Source of the DNA: Gordonia sp. 'Campus'
Lineage (GTDB): Bacteria > Actinomycetota > Actinomycetes > Mycobacteriales > Mycobacteriaceae
Length of the DNA stretch: 64,000 nt
Direction: 5' to 3'
Assembly (NCBI RefSeq): GCF_022206305.1
Contig: NZ_JAKOIW010000001.1
Span: 1 to 64,000, forward strand
In this document: positions 1-9,855 of the stretch, in pieces
Layout of the letters: every line of letters starts with the position of its first letter
Numbering within the stretch: position 1 is the stretch's first letter
Made by a program: the position numbers and the translations under genes
Notes under the pieces: generated by a model
The model's database searches: none
Seen by the model: only the letters and a program-made list of their open reading frames with translations
Told to the model about the DNA's origin: nothing

Positions 1-654
1 GGGTGCCGACGGGGCGGCCGAGCTGGGTGCGGGCACGGGCTTCGCGTCGGGCGGCAGCGACTCGACGACCTCGATCTTGGACCGGAACGTGTCGTCGGTG
101 ATGACCTCGATGAGGTTGATCATCCAGCGATCCCCGTCGCGCTTCATGTCGAAGGTCAGCCTCGACGGGTTGATGCTGACGAGTTCTTTGTTCCCCCGGG
201 TGACCGACTGGTTCATGAAGATCAGGACCTTGGAGGTGTCCTCGGTGTTGGTCACCACCCCGGCGTCCTGGATCGTCACCTCGGAGACGACCGACTGCTT
301 GCGGACCTCGGCGGCGAGGTTGTTGTCGGTGATGAGCTTGGTGTACTCGGGTTTGGCCGGCCCGGTGAGCACGCTCATCGACTGGTCGATGTGTTCGCTG
401 ACGTTCTGGGCGTTGTAGCCGAACATCGTCGTCGCGTACCCGCGGGCGGCGGCCAGCGAGGATTCCCGCGCGTCCTCGACCGCACGGTCCTGCGTGTAAC
501 GGAACCCGAGGAACGCGGTCGTGACGACCGCGGCCACCACAAGCACACCGAGTGCGATCAGGCCCAACCGCCCCCTGCCGAGCGCGAAGCGCGACCGCGC
601 CGGTGTCGACGTCGGTGTCTTGGACGTCGATGCTGCTGTCGATGCCTTGGACAT
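1..654 (-). CDS. mam4B: Mce-associated membrane protein (Mam4B-like), 3' end cut by window edge
   Basis: Seen: an ATG at 652-654 whose A is shared with the TGA stop of the upstream gene. 218 codons are visible and the C-terminus lies outside the window. About 30 Ser/Thr-rich residues precede one transmembrane helix (residues 30-51), followed by a soluble extracytoplasmic domain. Family knowledge: the two small mam genes at the end of mce4 operons encode membrane proteins that stabilise the Mce complex. Position, topology and coupling to the previous mam gene support this role. The visible part ends in a Pro/Ala/Ser-rich stretch, so the protein may be near its end. Confidence 0.85.
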   Translation of the reverse strand, partial: MSKASTAASTSKTPTSTPARSRFALGRGRLGLIALGVLVVAAVVTTAFLGFRYTQDRAVEDARESSLAAARGYATTMFGYNAQNVSEHIDQSMSVLTGPAKPEYTKLITDNNLAAEVRKQSVVSEVTIQDAGVVTNTEDTSKVLIFMNQSVTRGNKELVSINPSRLTFDMKRDGDRWMINLIEVITDDTFRSKIEVVESLPPDAKPVPAPSSAAPSAP

Positions 655-1568
655 CACGCGACCCACTCGAAGTCGGTCATCTTGAGCTCACCGTTGATCC
701 GGGTCATGTCCACCCGCCAGCGGAAGACCTTCTCCTGGGACGGGACCTCACCGTCGAGCGACTTCTGATGCCAGCCGAAGACCATGATGACCGAACCCTC
801 GTCCGGTTCGGCCTTGGTGACGGCGGAACTGAGGATGATCGACCGGGTCTCCAGCTTGCCGTCGCGGACCAGCGCGGCCACCTGCTGGATGTTGTTCTGC
901 ACTTCTTGCTTGACCTTGCCGCTCGTGTCCTCCTGGACCGACGTCAGCGTACGGTCGACGTTCTCCGGATTCATGCTGGTGAGATTGACGAGCACCTGCG
1001 ACGCGAACGACGAGTACTCCGCGCGCAGGTCGTCGAGCCGGTCCTGGCGCGAGATCCCCAGCGCGAAGACGACGGAAGCAATGGCGCACACGACGATGAC
1101 GACGAGCGCCACCACCACACCGACGATCGCGCGCGGCGATCGGCGGCCGGAGCCGCGGTAACGAATCCCACGACGCGACGTCGGTGAGGCATCGTCGCCG
1201 GCGGGGGAAGCCATCCTCGCCCGACGGCGCTCGCGGTAGCTGACCGTCTTCTCGACCTCGGACGGGTCGGGTGCGATCGCCGCATCAGCCGGCGAGTCGG
1301 CCTCGGGAGCGGTCGGCGCGTCCACAGACGCATCGCCGTCTGTCCCCGCCCTCGTCGCGACTGTCGTAGCCGGCTCGACCGGCTTCGGCTCGGCCGCCGT
1401 CCCGGTCTCGGACGCCGGAGCGACCTTCGACGCCTTCTTCGCTGCCGGGCGTCCGCGTCGGATCGGTGCAGATCGCACCGGTCGCTTCGCATTTCGTCGA
1501 TCGCCCGACCCCGGACGATCCGTGCCGGGGAGATCCGTGGACGTGGTGCCGTGGCCGTCCGGCGTCAC
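654..1568 (-). CDS. mam4A: Mce-associated membrane protein (Mam4A-like)
   Basis: 304 residues from a GTG at 1568 that overlaps the mce4F stop by 4 bp (GTGA). An alternative ATG at 1601 lies 33 bp further inside mce4F and is less typical. The first ~145 residues are a low-complexity Ala/Pro/Thr-rich cytoplasmic region, then one transmembrane helix (about 147-171), then a ~130-residue extracytoplasmic domain related to the next gene. Family knowledge: Mam proteins are accessory subunits of Mce transporters. The disordered N-terminus looks longer than needed for anchoring. The function is inferred from position and topology. Confidence 0.88.
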   Translation of the reverse strand: MTPDGHGTTSTDLPGTDRPGSGDRRNAKRPVRSAPIRRGRPAAKKASKVAPASETGTAAEPKPVEPATTVATRAGTDGDASVDAPTAPEADSPADAAIAPDPSEVEKTVSYRERRRARMASPAGDDASPTSRRGIRYRGSGRRSPRAIVGVVVALVVIVVCAIASVVFALGISRQDRLDDLRAEYSSFASQVLVNLTSMNPENVDRTLTSVQEDTSGKVKQEVQNNIQQVAALVRDGKLETRSIILSSAVTKAEPDEGSVIMVFGWHQKSLDGEVPSQEKVFRWRVDMTRINGELKMTDFEWVA

Positions 1569-2998
1569 GGGGTGACCGTCCCGCTGATCATCGTCTGCCA
1601 TGTACTGCTCTGTCCCTGCTCATCGCTGCCGGTCCCGGCGTTGTAGGTCTTGCCGTCGGGGCCGATGAAGTTGCCCGACTCCGGGTCGTACGTCGTCGCG
1701 TACACCGCGGGCTCGGCGTCGAAGTCCTTCGGTGTGCCCGGTGTCACGGTACCGGAGGACGCAGGCTGCCATTTCAGGCCGAATGGCAGTCCGCTCTGGA
1801 ACGGATCGACCGATCCGGGCTTCGGAACGAACCCGGTGGCACATTCGGCCGGGGTGGGCGCGCGCCGGCCGGGGAACTCCGCGCACGGGTAGTTGCGCGC
1901 GCCGCGGACCGCGATGTTGGAGTTCTGCGGAACGCGGCACAGCATCCCCGGCGGCAGTTCACGGGCGGTCTGCACCGACGGCCAGCGCCAGTCCTCCTTC
2001 GGCAGGAAGCCGATGTTGCACGGCGGCCGGTCCTGGAAGCCTAGGGAGAAGTTGACGTTCGGGCCGTAGCGGTTGGTGCCGGTGTTCAGCGCCGTGATCA
2101 GCGAGTTGACCAGACGGGGGTACAGCACCAGGACCTGCTTCCAATTCGGCAGGTAGACCACCTGCGTCTTGGCGATCGTGCCCAGGTTGGACACCAGCAG
2201 CGGGTACGAGGCTCCCAGTGACTCGAAGAGATCCTGGCTCTTCGACGCGGTCGCCGGCCCCTTGCGGAGGATGTCGCCGATCTCCGGCCGGTTGGCCCGC
2301 AGCTGGTCGGTGAACGCGGTGACGTCCCGCGTCCAGGACCGGATGTCGTCGGCCGTCCGCGACTGGGTCGCCAGCAGCGGTGCCGCCTGCTCGACGAGCT
2401 GGATCGTCGTGTCGGCGTTCTCGTTCGCCTCGTCGACGAACAGTGCCATCGAGTCGAGCAGTCGCTGCAGTGCCTCGCCGGTGCCGTTGAAGGCCACGAA
2501 CGCCTCGTCCATCAGCGAACGCAGGCGGGTGTCGCCGATCTCCTGGAGCAGTCGATCGGCCTGGTCGAGCATCGACGAGATCTCGACCGGGACCTGATCG
2601 GTCTCGATGGTCGCGCCGTTCTGCAAGTATTCGTCGGACTCCCCCGCCCCGGGGTCGGGTGTGAACTCGACGAACTGCTCGCCGATCGCCGAGACGCTGC
2701 GCACGGAGGCGGTCGACGACGCGGGGATGTCGGCGTCGTTCTCGATCGTGAGGGTCGCCTCGACGCCGGTGTCGGTCAGTCGAACCGAGTCGACCTTGCC
2801 GACGTACACACCGCGGTAGCTGACGTTGGCGTTCTGGTACAGGCCACCGCTGGTGGGCAGGAGCAACTGCACCTGATAGCTGCCGACCCCGAACATCGAC
2901 GGGATCCGGATGTAGAACAGGGCCATCACCGCCATCGCGACGACGGTCACGATCGCGAAGATCATCAGCTGCATACGGACGAAACGTGTGATCTTCAT
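1565..2998 (-). CDS. mce4F: Mce family protein Mce4F
   Basis: 477 residues. An N-terminal transmembrane anchor (about 10-32) is followed by an MlaD/Mce domain (about 37-115, with the GVYVGKV core) and a long helical Mce C-terminal region. The last ~110 residues are Pro/Gly-rich and contain several Cys residues. It is the sixth and last of the consecutive mce genes, which defines the F position. Mce subunits form a hexameric hydrophobic tunnel that carries lipid to the YrbE permease. The start overlaps the mce4E stop by 1 bp. The assignment to mce4 rather than mce1-3 rests on the neighbours hsd4A, fdxD and fadE26. Confidence 0.93.
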   Translation of the reverse strand: MKITRFVRMQLMIFAIVTVVAMAVMALFYIRIPSMFGVGSYQVQLLLPTSGGLYQNANVSYRGVYVGKVDSVRLTDTGVEATLTIENDADIPASSTASVRSVSAIGEQFVEFTPDPGAGESDEYLQNGATIETDQVPVEISSMLDQADRLLQEIGDTRLRSLMDEAFVAFNGTGEALQRLLDSMALFVDEANENADTTIQLVEQAAPLLATQSRTADDIRSWTRDVTAFTDQLRANRPEIGDILRKGPATASKSQDLFESLGASYPLLVSNLGTIAKTQVVYLPNWKQVLVLYPRLVNSLITALNTGTNRYGPNVNFSLGFQDRPPCNIGFLPKEDWRWPSVQTARELPPGMLCRVPQNSNIAVRGARNYPCAEFPGRRAPTPAECATGFVPKPGSVDPFQSGLPFGLKWQPASSGTVTPGTPKDFDAEPAVYATTYDPESGNFIGPDGKTYNAGTGSDEQGQSSTWQTMISGTVTP

Positions 2999-4281
2999 CA
3001 GCGACCACCTCCCGCGGCCGGGACCACTGCCGGGGTGGACGGCGACACCTGCGGGACCATGTTCGCCGGGATCGGCTCGGCCGAATCGGGCAACCGTTCC
3101 CCGCCGGGCTGCAGCGGCGCGATGAACGGATTGAGTCCGCGTGCCGCCGCGCCGGCCGGTCGGCCGAAGACACCCTCGGGCCCGGTCACGCCGAGACTGG
3201 CGAACATCGTCTTGTTCAACCGTTCGAGGGTCAGGTCGAGCACGAGGTCGGAATTGACGTAGTCGCCCTTGACGATTCGCCGGATCGTGGGCTCGTAGAA
3301 CGGGAACGTCAACAGGATGTTGAGCGACTGCGTCATCGCCGGCCCCGCCGCCTGGAGTTGGTCGAGTGCCGGTTCGATGCCCTCGACGATCGTCACGATG
3401 TCCTCGGAGTTGGCGTCGAGGATGTCGTTGGCGGTCTTGGACAGCTTCGAGACCGAGCCCAGCGTGTCGAGGAACTGCTGGCGCTGGTCGACGAGGAGTT
3501 GCAGGATCTGCGGACCGTCGGCGAGTGCCCGCTCGATGGTGCCGGCCTGCTCGTTCATCGTGCGCGAGAGCCGGTCGAGTCCCTCGGTGGCGCGGATGAT
3601 GTTGCCCCGCTGCGAGTTCAGGTCGGCCACCAGGACGTTGAGACGAGGGATCAGCTTCTTGATCTGCTCCTCGCGGCCGCCGAACACGTCACTCATCTCG
3701 TGCACGATGTCGCCCAGTTGGGACAGACCGCCGCCGTTGAGGACCACCGACAGCGAGCTGAGCACCTGCTCGGTGCTGGGATAGGTGCAGGCCGCGACCT
3801 GTTGTGCGGCATTGATGTCCGGTACCGCGGGCACCGACGGATCGGTCACGATGTTGGACTGCTCCGGGCATTTGGTGAGCGGTATCTCGTCGCCGGCCCG
3901 GAGGCGCCCGCCCTCGGGTTCGGCGGGCTGCACGATCTCCAGGTGTGTGGAGCCCAGCACACTGGTCAGACCGACCATCACGTGCGATCCGCGCGGAACG
4001 ATCACCCCGTTGTTGAGCCGGATCGTCACCAGCGCATTCCAGTCCTGGACCTCGATGTCGCCGACGCTGCCGACCGTGGCGTCGTCGATGAGGACGGGTG
4101 CGTTGTTGACCAGTCCGGCCGCCGACGGTATCAGCGCGGTGATCTCATACGATCCCCCGCCGGTGCCCTCGGCACCGGGGACGGGCAGGGAGTTGGGCCC
4201 GTCGAACGAGCAGCCGGCCAACAGCAGCGCCATCGCTGCCGCCCCGGCGACGAGCCCGCCGCGGGCGCGTGCCGGCCTCAC
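2998..4281 (-). CDS. mce4E: Mce family lipoprotein Mce4E
   Basis: 427 residues. A lipoprotein signal peptide ends in the lipobox LLAGC (Cys24), so the mature protein is predicted to be lipid-anchored rather than held by a helix; this is the usual trait of the E subunit. An MlaD-type domain follows (about 45-120), then a long helical tunnel-forming region and a Pro/Ala-rich tail. The start lies within the end of mce4D (4-bp overlap), so translation is probably coupled. Role: sterol passage across the periplasm as part of the Mce4 hexamer. Confidence 0.94.
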   Translation of the reverse strand: MRPARARGGLVAGAAAMALLLAGCSFDGPNSLPVPGAEGTGGGSYEITALIPSAAGLVNNAPVLIDDATVGSVGDIEVQDWNALVTIRLNNGVIVPRGSHVMVGLTSVLGSTHLEIVQPAEPEGGRLRAGDEIPLTKCPEQSNIVTDPSVPAVPDINAAQQVAACTYPSTEQVLSSLSVVLNGGGLSQLGDIVHEMSDVFGGREEQIKKLIPRLNVLVADLNSQRGNIIRATEGLDRLSRTMNEQAGTIERALADGPQILQLLVDQRQQFLDTLGSVSKLSKTANDILDANSEDIVTIVEGIEPALDQLQAAGPAMTQSLNILLTFPFYEPTIRRIVKGDYVNSDLVLDLTLERLNKTMFASLGVTGPEGVFGRPAGAAARGLNPFIAPLQPGGERLPDSAEPIPANMVPQVSPSTPAVVPAAGGGR

Positions 4282-5552
4282 CGGTCACCTCCGAACGGCA
4301 CCAGCAGATCTCGCAGCGGACTGCCGCGGTTGTCCCGGCGCGTCTCGTTGTCCAGGCGTGTGACACCGGCATTCGCCCGTGCGCGAACACTGGCGTTCTG
4401 GTACTGGAGCTGGTTCGGCGTCGCATTGCGGCCCTGCACCGGGTTGGTCAAGAAGGGTGGGTAGTTCATCGAGATCGACGACAAGACGGGAGCCAGGATC
4501 TCCACGCACTTGTCGACGTCGGCCATCGTCGTACCCGGGCGGGCGGTCGAGTCCATGGCGCCGCACAGCAGGGTGATCAGGTTGGTGCCGTTGCCGAGAC
4601 CGAACACACCGGAGAGCGACCCCGACAGGGGGTTGTAGATGTTGTAGAAGTTGGCGAGCTGGTTGGGTGCGGAATGCAGCACCCCGCGAACCTGCGCGTC
4701 CTTGTCTGCCACGATCTTGGTGGCCGCGGCGAGGCGCTCGACCGATGACGACAGTGCGGTCTTGTTGGTGTCGATGAAGGTCTGCACGTCTGTCATCGCC
4801 GCATCGAGACCCTTGAGAGCGGCGTCGAGTTCGGTGGTGTTGTCTGCGAGAACCGAACTCACCGAGGCGATCCGGCCGTTGAACTGCACCAGTTGCTCGT
4901 GACTGCCGGAGAGCGCATCGGTGAGCTTCTGCAGGCTCTGGATCGTCGAGAACAGGTCACCGCGACCGGCCGCGAGAGTGCCGATCACATCGGACACCTC
5001 CCGGATCGACTGGTTGATGGCCGCGCCGTTGCCGTCGAGGTTCTGGTCGAAGACGTCGACGGCCTTGGCCGCCGAGCCCGGATCCGCTCCGTCCGGGCCG
5101 ATGGCCTCGGTGAGCCTCGTGAGCTGGGCCTTGATGTCGTCCCATTCCATCGGGACGGCGGTGCGGTCCATCGGGATGTCGGCCCCGTCGGCCATCGTGG
5201 CGCCGCCGGAATAGACCGGCGTGAGCTGAACGAAACGGCCCGACACCAGACTCTGCGCGACGATGACCGCTTTCGCGTCCTGCGGGACCTCCACGTTCTT
5301 GTCCACCCGCAGTTCGACTTTCACGTCGTTCGCGCGCGGGGTGATCGCCGAGACACTGCCGACGTTGACGCCGAGCACCCGGACCGGGTCGCCCTTGTAG
5401 AGACTGGCGACACCGGCGAAGTACGCCGTGTAGGTGTTGGTCGTCGTCTTGGTGAAGACCTTCCAGCCCACCAGGATCAGGGCGATCGCGAGCACCACGG
5501 CGAGCACCCCGAACAACACCTTGCGTCCGATGGTCATACTCCCGACGGTCAT
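4278..5552 (-). CDS. mce4D: Mce family protein Mce4D
   Basis: 424 residues. An N-terminal membrane anchor (about 10-31) is followed by the MlaD domain (about 37-115, VRVLGVNVGSV core), and a long alpha-helical region. It sits one base after the stop of mce4C, in the D position of the operon. Family role: one of six subunits of the lipid-conducting Mce assembly. No internal damage was seen, and the length is normal for the family. Confidence 0.93.
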   Translation of the reverse strand: MTVGSMTIGRKVLFGVLAVVLAIALILVGWKVFTKTTTNTYTAYFAGVASLYKGDPVRVLGVNVGSVSAITPRANDVKVELRVDKNVEVPQDAKAVIVAQSLVSGRFVQLTPVYSGGATMADGADIPMDRTAVPMEWDDIKAQLTRLTEAIGPDGADPGSAAKAVDVFDQNLDGNGAAINQSIREVSDVIGTLAAGRGDLFSTIQSLQKLTDALSGSHEQLVQFNGRIASVSSVLADNTTELDAALKGLDAAMTDVQTFIDTNKTALSSSVERLAAATKIVADKDAQVRGVLHSAPNQLANFYNIYNPLSGSLSGVFGLGNGTNLITLLCGAMDSTARPGTTMADVDKCVEILAPVLSSISMNYPPFLTNPVQGRNATPNQLQYQNASVRARANAGVTRLDNETRRDNRGSPLRDLLVPFGGDR

Positions 5553-5553
5553 G

Positions 5554-6774
5554 TCACCTCCCCCTCGTGGTCGGTGCGGGCGTGGGATAGGTCGGCGTGG
5601 GCAGCGGGCCCCGGGGGATGTCGCTGCCGGCCGGCGGGCCCTGGCTCCACGCCTGCGGGAGCAACGGGAAGCCCGAGTACTGGAGCGACTGCCACAGCTG
5701 CGGGTACCGGCCGCGCAACGCGTTCAGGAAGATGGCGGTGTAGTCACCGAAGGTGTTGAGCCCGACCAGCGAGTCGAAGTTCGGTCCCGAGGCCACCGCC
5801 TCGCCCAGGGTGTTGGCGAAGGGTCCGAGACGGTCGATCGTCTCCTTGAGCTCTTTCTCGTTGTCGGTGAGGATCGTCGCGACCCGGTCGAACTTCTCCA
5901 GGACCGGTGTCAGCTGGGCGTTGTTCTCGGCGATGAAGCCGCGCAGCTGCGTGGTGACGTCGCCGATGCCCTTGATGAGCTGGTTCAGCGCGTACCGCCG
6001 CATCTCGATCTCGCCGACGAGGGCGTTCGCGTCGATGAGCAGACGGTTGATCTGCTCGTTCCGGTCCCCCACGATCTTGCTGACCTGATTGGCCTTGGCG
6101 AGCAGGGCACGCAGTTCGTTGTCGCGGTCGGCGACGGCCTTCGACAGGCGTGCGACTCCGTTGACGGCGCCCTGCACCTGGTCCGGGGTCTCGGAGAAGG
6201 TGATGGTGAGCGTGTTCAGCGCCTCGTTGAGCTGGTCGGTGTCGGTGCCCGAGATCGTGTCGGTGGCACCTTCCAGTGCGTCCTGCAGCGAGTACGGAGA
6301 GATGGTGTTGCCCAACGGGATCGACCCGCCGGGCTTGATGCGCTCGCCGCCGTGCGGGATGACGGTGAGGTTCCGGCGTCCCAGAACCGTCTCCGTCCGG
6401 ATCGCGGCCTGCGACTCCGACCCCATCTCGACGGTGTCGTCCATCCGGAACCCGACCTTGACCTTGGTGCCGGCGTCGGTTCCGGCGAGCTCGATCGACT
6501 CGACCGTCCCCACCTGCACCCCGGAGACGGCGACGATGTCGCCCTTGGTGAGTCCGCCGGCGTCGTCGAAGTAGGCACTGTAGGTGCTGATCGGCGCGAG
6601 GTAGGGCAGCTTGTCCATCTGCATCGCGGTGATGACCACGAGGGCGATGATCACGATGCCGATGACGCCGACCTGGGCGCGGCTCCGTTGGCCCCGCTTC
6701 TCCTCGCGTGCGACGTCGGCCTCGTCGGATTCGGCTCTGCGACTGGAGAACAGTCCGCCGAAGGGAACACTCAT
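5554..6774 (-). CDS. mce4C: Mce family protein Mce4C
   Basis: 406 residues. The cytoplasmic N-terminus is charged (~32 residues, Arg/Glu/Lys-rich), followed by one helix (about 34-52), the MlaD domain (IVAVSGVQVGTV core) and a helical Mce region. The C-terminal ~50 residues are Pro-rich. The start overlaps mce4B by 4 bp. The Pro-rich tail on the C subunit may contact the cell envelope, but that is inference. Part of the sterol importer. Confidence 0.93.
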   Translation of the reverse strand: MSVPFGGLFSSRRAESDEADVAREEKRGQRSRAQVGVIGIVIIALVVITAMQMDKLPYLAPISTYSAYFDDAGGLTKGDIVAVSGVQVGTVESIELAGTDAGTKVKVGFRMDDTVEMGSESQAAIRTETVLGRRNLTVIPHGGERIKPGGSIPLGNTISPYSLQDALEGATDTISGTDTDQLNEALNTLTITFSETPDQVQGAVNGVARLSKAVADRDNELRALLAKANQVSKIVGDRNEQINRLLIDANALVGEIEMRRYALNQLIKGIGDVTTQLRGFIAENNAQLTPVLEKFDRVATILTDNEKELKETIDRLGPFANTLGEAVASGPNFDSLVGLNTFGDYTAIFLNALRGRYPQLWQSLQYSGFPLLPQAWSQGPPAGSDIPRGPLPTPTYPTPAPTTRGR

Positions 6775-7829
6775 GAGCCGTCACACCTTCCACCGGCGCG
6801 CGTGGTGTCGCCCATCACGTTGTTCGACGTGTACAAGATCGTCTGTCCACCCGGAGCGGGGAGCAGGAGGCGGATACGGCAGAAGTAGATCTGCAGCCAG
6901 GCGCCGTACGAACCCAGGTTCGACAGCGTCTTGTAGTCCTCGGGCAGCCGCGAGATCAGGTTGCGGATGAACGGTTCGGCAGCCAGCAGCTCCTCCGAGA
7001 CGCGGCCGGTGTTGGTGACCATCGACTGCAGTGTCGGGCGGGTCGTCGCGAGCAGGTCGGCCAGGCCGTTGGTCACCCGCGAGGTCTGGGTGAGCGCGTT
7101 GCCGATGGTCCCCTTCTGCTCGGCGAGACCCGTCACCAGTTGCTGGAGCAGATCGACGCTCGTGTCGAGCCCCTCGCGATCGCCGTCGAGTGTTGCCAGC
7201 GTCGTGTTGAGGTTGTCGATGACATCCCCGATCAGCTGATCGCGATCGGCCAGCGAGTCGGTGAACGACGCGGTGTTCCCGAGCAGTGTGTTGAGCGCAC
7301 CGCCCTGGCCTTGGAACACGGCGATCAGCGAACTGGTGAGCGCGTTGGCGTCGTCGGCGTTGAGTGTGCGGAACAGCGGCTTGAAACCGCCGACCAGTTT
7401 GTCGAGGTCGAGTGCGGGTTCGGTCTGCGTGACCGGGATCTCGGCGCCGTCGGCGAGGAAGGTCGAGGTGTTGCCGGTCCCCTGCTGCAACTCGAGATAC
7501 CGGTCGCCGGTGAGGTTCTCGTACCGGATCATGGCGCGGACCGATTCCGGCAGCGGGTACTGCTGATCGACGCTGAAGGTGACGACGGCCTCGTTGGCAC
7601 GGTTCAGCTCGACACCGCCGACCGAGCCGACCTCCACACCCGCGATCTTCACCTTGCTGCCCGACTTCATCGCCGAGGCACTGGTGAAGACGGCACTGTA
7701 TTCGTTCGACGCGCCGGACCGGTAGCGGCTGAAGACCACCACCAGCGCCACGAAGACCAGGACCATCACGACGGTGAAGGCACCCAGTTTGATCAGGGTC
7801 GCGCGGAACGCGCGTGCGCGGTTATCCAC
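6771..7829 (-). CDS. mce4B: Mce family protein Mce4B
   Basis: 352 residues, the shortest of the six, as is usual for the B subunit. An N-terminal helix (about 13-34) precedes the MlaD domain (VKIAGVEVGSV core) and a helical region. Two Cys residues occur near the C-terminus. The start lies 8 bp inside the end of mce4A. Role: subunit of the Mce4 hydrophobic conduit for cholesterol and related sterols. Confidence 0.93.
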   Translation of the reverse strand: MDNRARAFRATLIKLGAFTVVMVLVFVALVVVFSRYRSGASNEYSAVFTSASAMKSGSKVKIAGVEVGSVGGVELNRANEAVVTFSVDQQYPLPESVRAMIRYENLTGDRYLELQQGTGNTSTFLADGAEIPVTQTEPALDLDKLVGGFKPLFRTLNADDANALTSSLIAVFQGQGGALNTLLGNTASFTDSLADRDQLIGDVIDNLNTTLATLDGDREGLDTSVDLLQQLVTGLAEQKGTIGNALTQTSRVTNGLADLLATTRPTLQSMVTNTGRVSEELLAAEPFIRNLISRLPEDYKTLSNLGSYGAWLQIYFCRIRLLLPAPGGQTILYTSNNVMGDTTRAGGRCDGS

Positions 7830-8997
7830 GGGGCGGTTCTCCGAACAAGATCTGGAACAGCTTCTGCGAGTTCGCCTTCGGCTTGGTCCGGGGCTGGTAG
7901 GGCTGCGGCGCGTTGTTGCCGACGTAGAAGGGGGCGGGCACCTTGGTGGCGGGATCGCTCAGACCACCCTCACACGTGGGCGGCCCTTCGACGCCGACGA
8001 CGGGCAGGTCGTAGGGGTAGGCGTACGGGTCCTTGCCGGGCAGCAGGCCCGCGTCGAGCATCAGCATGCCGTTGCGCTCACCCAGGTACGGGGCCGCCAC
8101 CTCGGAGGCCACCGCGCCCGCGGTCAGGAAGCACTTGATCCCGGGTGCGTTGTAACCGAGCAGCGCGGCAATGGGATTGAGATCCGACAGCGCACCGATC
8201 AGTGTCTGCTTCGACGGCGCGATCACCCCGTCGATGGTGTTCGCCATCCCGGTGGCATTGATCAGGAGCGCGTCGAGGTTCGAGGTGTTGTCCACCAGCG
8301 TGTTTCCCACGACGGTGAAGTTGTCGACGGTACGCAGCAGGTTCGGCATCGAGTCGGCGTAGACGTTGGTGACGGTCGCGCCCTCTCGGAACAGGCGGTT
8401 CAGCGCAGGCAGGTGCGGATTGGTCTTGCCCAGCAGCGACGTCAGCTGCTCGAGGGCATCGCCGATCTCCTCACCCTGCCCGGCGAGCGCGGTGTTGATC
8501 GCGCCGAGGGTCGCGTTGAGCTTCTCGGGCTGCAGCTGGGCGAGGACCGAGACGAGTTGCTGGAACACGGTGTTGAGTTCGACGACGACTCGGTCGGCGG
8601 GGATCTCGGCGCCGGCCGACAGCGTCCCCTCCGGCTTTCCCGGCACGACGAAGTTCACCGCCTTGGCACCGAAGATGGTGTTGGACTTGATGTCGGCGAT
8701 GACGTTGCCGGGGATCTTGGCCATATCGGCGTCGGCGATGTCGAGCGTGAGGATCGCGTTGCCGTTCTGTTCGGCGATCTGCGCGACGCGACCGACCTCG
8801 ACCCCGCGCAGCTTCACCTTGGCGTCGGGGTTCATCACCAGGCCCGCGCGCGGCGCGACCAGGGTGACCTGCTGGGTGCCCTTGAACGCGCCCAGGAACG
8901 AGGCGCTGGCACCGATGATCAGCGCCAGCAGCGCCGCGACCATGATGACCGCCGCCGCTCGGCGGGTACCCCGTGAACGTTCTTGTCTCTTGCTCAT
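7822..8997 (-). CDS. mce4A: Mce family protein Mce4A
   Basis: 391 residues. A short basic N-terminus precedes one transmembrane helix (about 14-36), the MlaD domain (VKLRGVEVGRV core) and the Mce C-terminal helical region. It is the first mce gene after the two YrbE permeases, which fixes the A position. Three bases separate it from yrbE4B. In mycobacteria Mce4A is needed for growth on cholesterol; transfer of that role here is by synteny. Confidence 0.94.
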   Translation of the reverse strand: MSKRQERSRGTRRAAAVIMVAALLALIIGASASFLGAFKGTQQVTLVAPRAGLVMNPDAKVKLRGVEVGRVAQIAEQNGNAILTLDIADADMAKIPGNVIADIKSNTIFGAKAVNFVVPGKPEGTLSAGAEIPADRVVVELNTVFQQLVSVLAQLQPEKLNATLGAINTALAGQGEEIGDALEQLTSLLGKTNPHLPALNRLFREGATVTNVYADSMPNLLRTVDNFTVVGNTLVDNTSNLDALLINATGMANTIDGVIAPSKQTLIGALSDLNPIAALLGYNAPGIKCFLTAGAVASEVAAPYLGERNGMLMLDAGLLPGKDPYAYPYDLPVVGVEGPPTCEGGLSDPATKVPAPFYVGNNAPQPYQPRTKPKANSQKLFQILFGEPPRG

Positions 8998-9000
8998 CTC

Positions 9001-9852
9001 TCAGCCCGCCAGGTTGAACTTGCCATCGGCGCCGTAGATGGCGAGCGAGGTCAGCAGCGTGATCACGACGACGACGACGAGGGACGCGCGGACGGCGTTG
9101 CCGACGGCGACGCCCACCCCTACCGGACCACCCGAGGCGTTGTAGCCGTAGTAGGTGTGGATCAGCATGACCGCGACCGCCATACAGATGGCCTGCACGA
9201 ACGACCACAATATGTCCGACGGTATGAGGAACGTGTCGAAGTAGTGGTCGTACACACCGGGTGACTGTCCGTACAGGAACACCGTCGCCGAACGGCTCGC
9301 GAGGAACGAAGCGAGCGACGCGAGCGCGTACAGCGGGATGATCGCGATCAACCCGGCGATGATCCGCGTGCTGACGAGATACGGGATCGACGAGATCGCC
9401 ATGGTCTCGAGCGCGTCGATCTCCTCCGACACCCGCATGGCGCCGAGCTGCGCGGTGGCACCGGCACCGATGGTCGCGGCCAGGGCGATACCCGAGATGA
9501 CGGGTACCGCGATGCGCACGTTGATGAATGCCGAGAAGAAGCCGGTGAGGGCCTCCACACCGATGTTCGCCAGTGAACTGTAGCCCTGGACCGCGATCGT
9601 GCCACCGGTGAACAGCGTCAGGAACCCGACGACCACGACCGTGCCGCCGATCATCGCGAGCGCGCCGGTGCCCATGGAGATCTCGGCGATCAGCCGGAGG
9701 GTCTCCTTCTTGTAGTGCTTGATGGCGCGGGGGATCGACACGACGCTGTCCCAGTAGAACAGCGCCTGGTCGCCGATCTGGTCCCAGTCCTCGCCGGCCC
9801 GCTTCGCCGCGACACGTGCGGTGCGGAATCGAGTCGTGAACGGAAGTACCAT
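9001..9852 (-). CDS. yrbE4B: ABC transporter permease YrbE4B (MlaE family)
   Basis: 283 residues with several hydrophobic segments and the MlaE-family cytoplasmic helix containing VSEEIDALETM, which docks the ATPase. It pairs with YrbE4A to form the membrane permease of the Mce4 importer. The shared ATPase (MceG) is not in this window and is usually encoded elsewhere. Three bases separate it from both neighbours' ends. Confidence is high from the family motif and operon order. Confidence 0.94.
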   Translation of the reverse strand: MVLPFTTRFRTARVAAKRAGEDWDQIGDQALFYWDSVVSIPRAIKHYKKETLRLIAEISMGTGALAMIGGTVVVVGFLTLFTGGTIAVQGYSSLANIGVEALTGFFSAFINVRIAVPVISGIALAATIGAGATAQLGAMRVSEEIDALETMAISSIPYLVSTRIIAGLIAIIPLYALASLASFLASRSATVFLYGQSPGVYDHYFDTFLIPSDILWSFVQAICMAVAVMLIHTYYGYNASGGPVGVGVAVGNAVRASLVVVVVITLLTSLAIYGADGKFNLAG

Positions 9853-9855
9853 CGC

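Noticed and set aside
654..1601. ATG at 1601 as start of mam4A
   Set aside because: It lies 37 bp inside mce4F; the GTG at 1568 gives a 4-bp overlap typical of this operon.
5434..6888. Long open frame on the plus strand opposite mce4C/D
   Set aside because: Antisense shadow of well-conserved mce genes; its product is Arg/Gly/Asp-rich without any recognisable domain.
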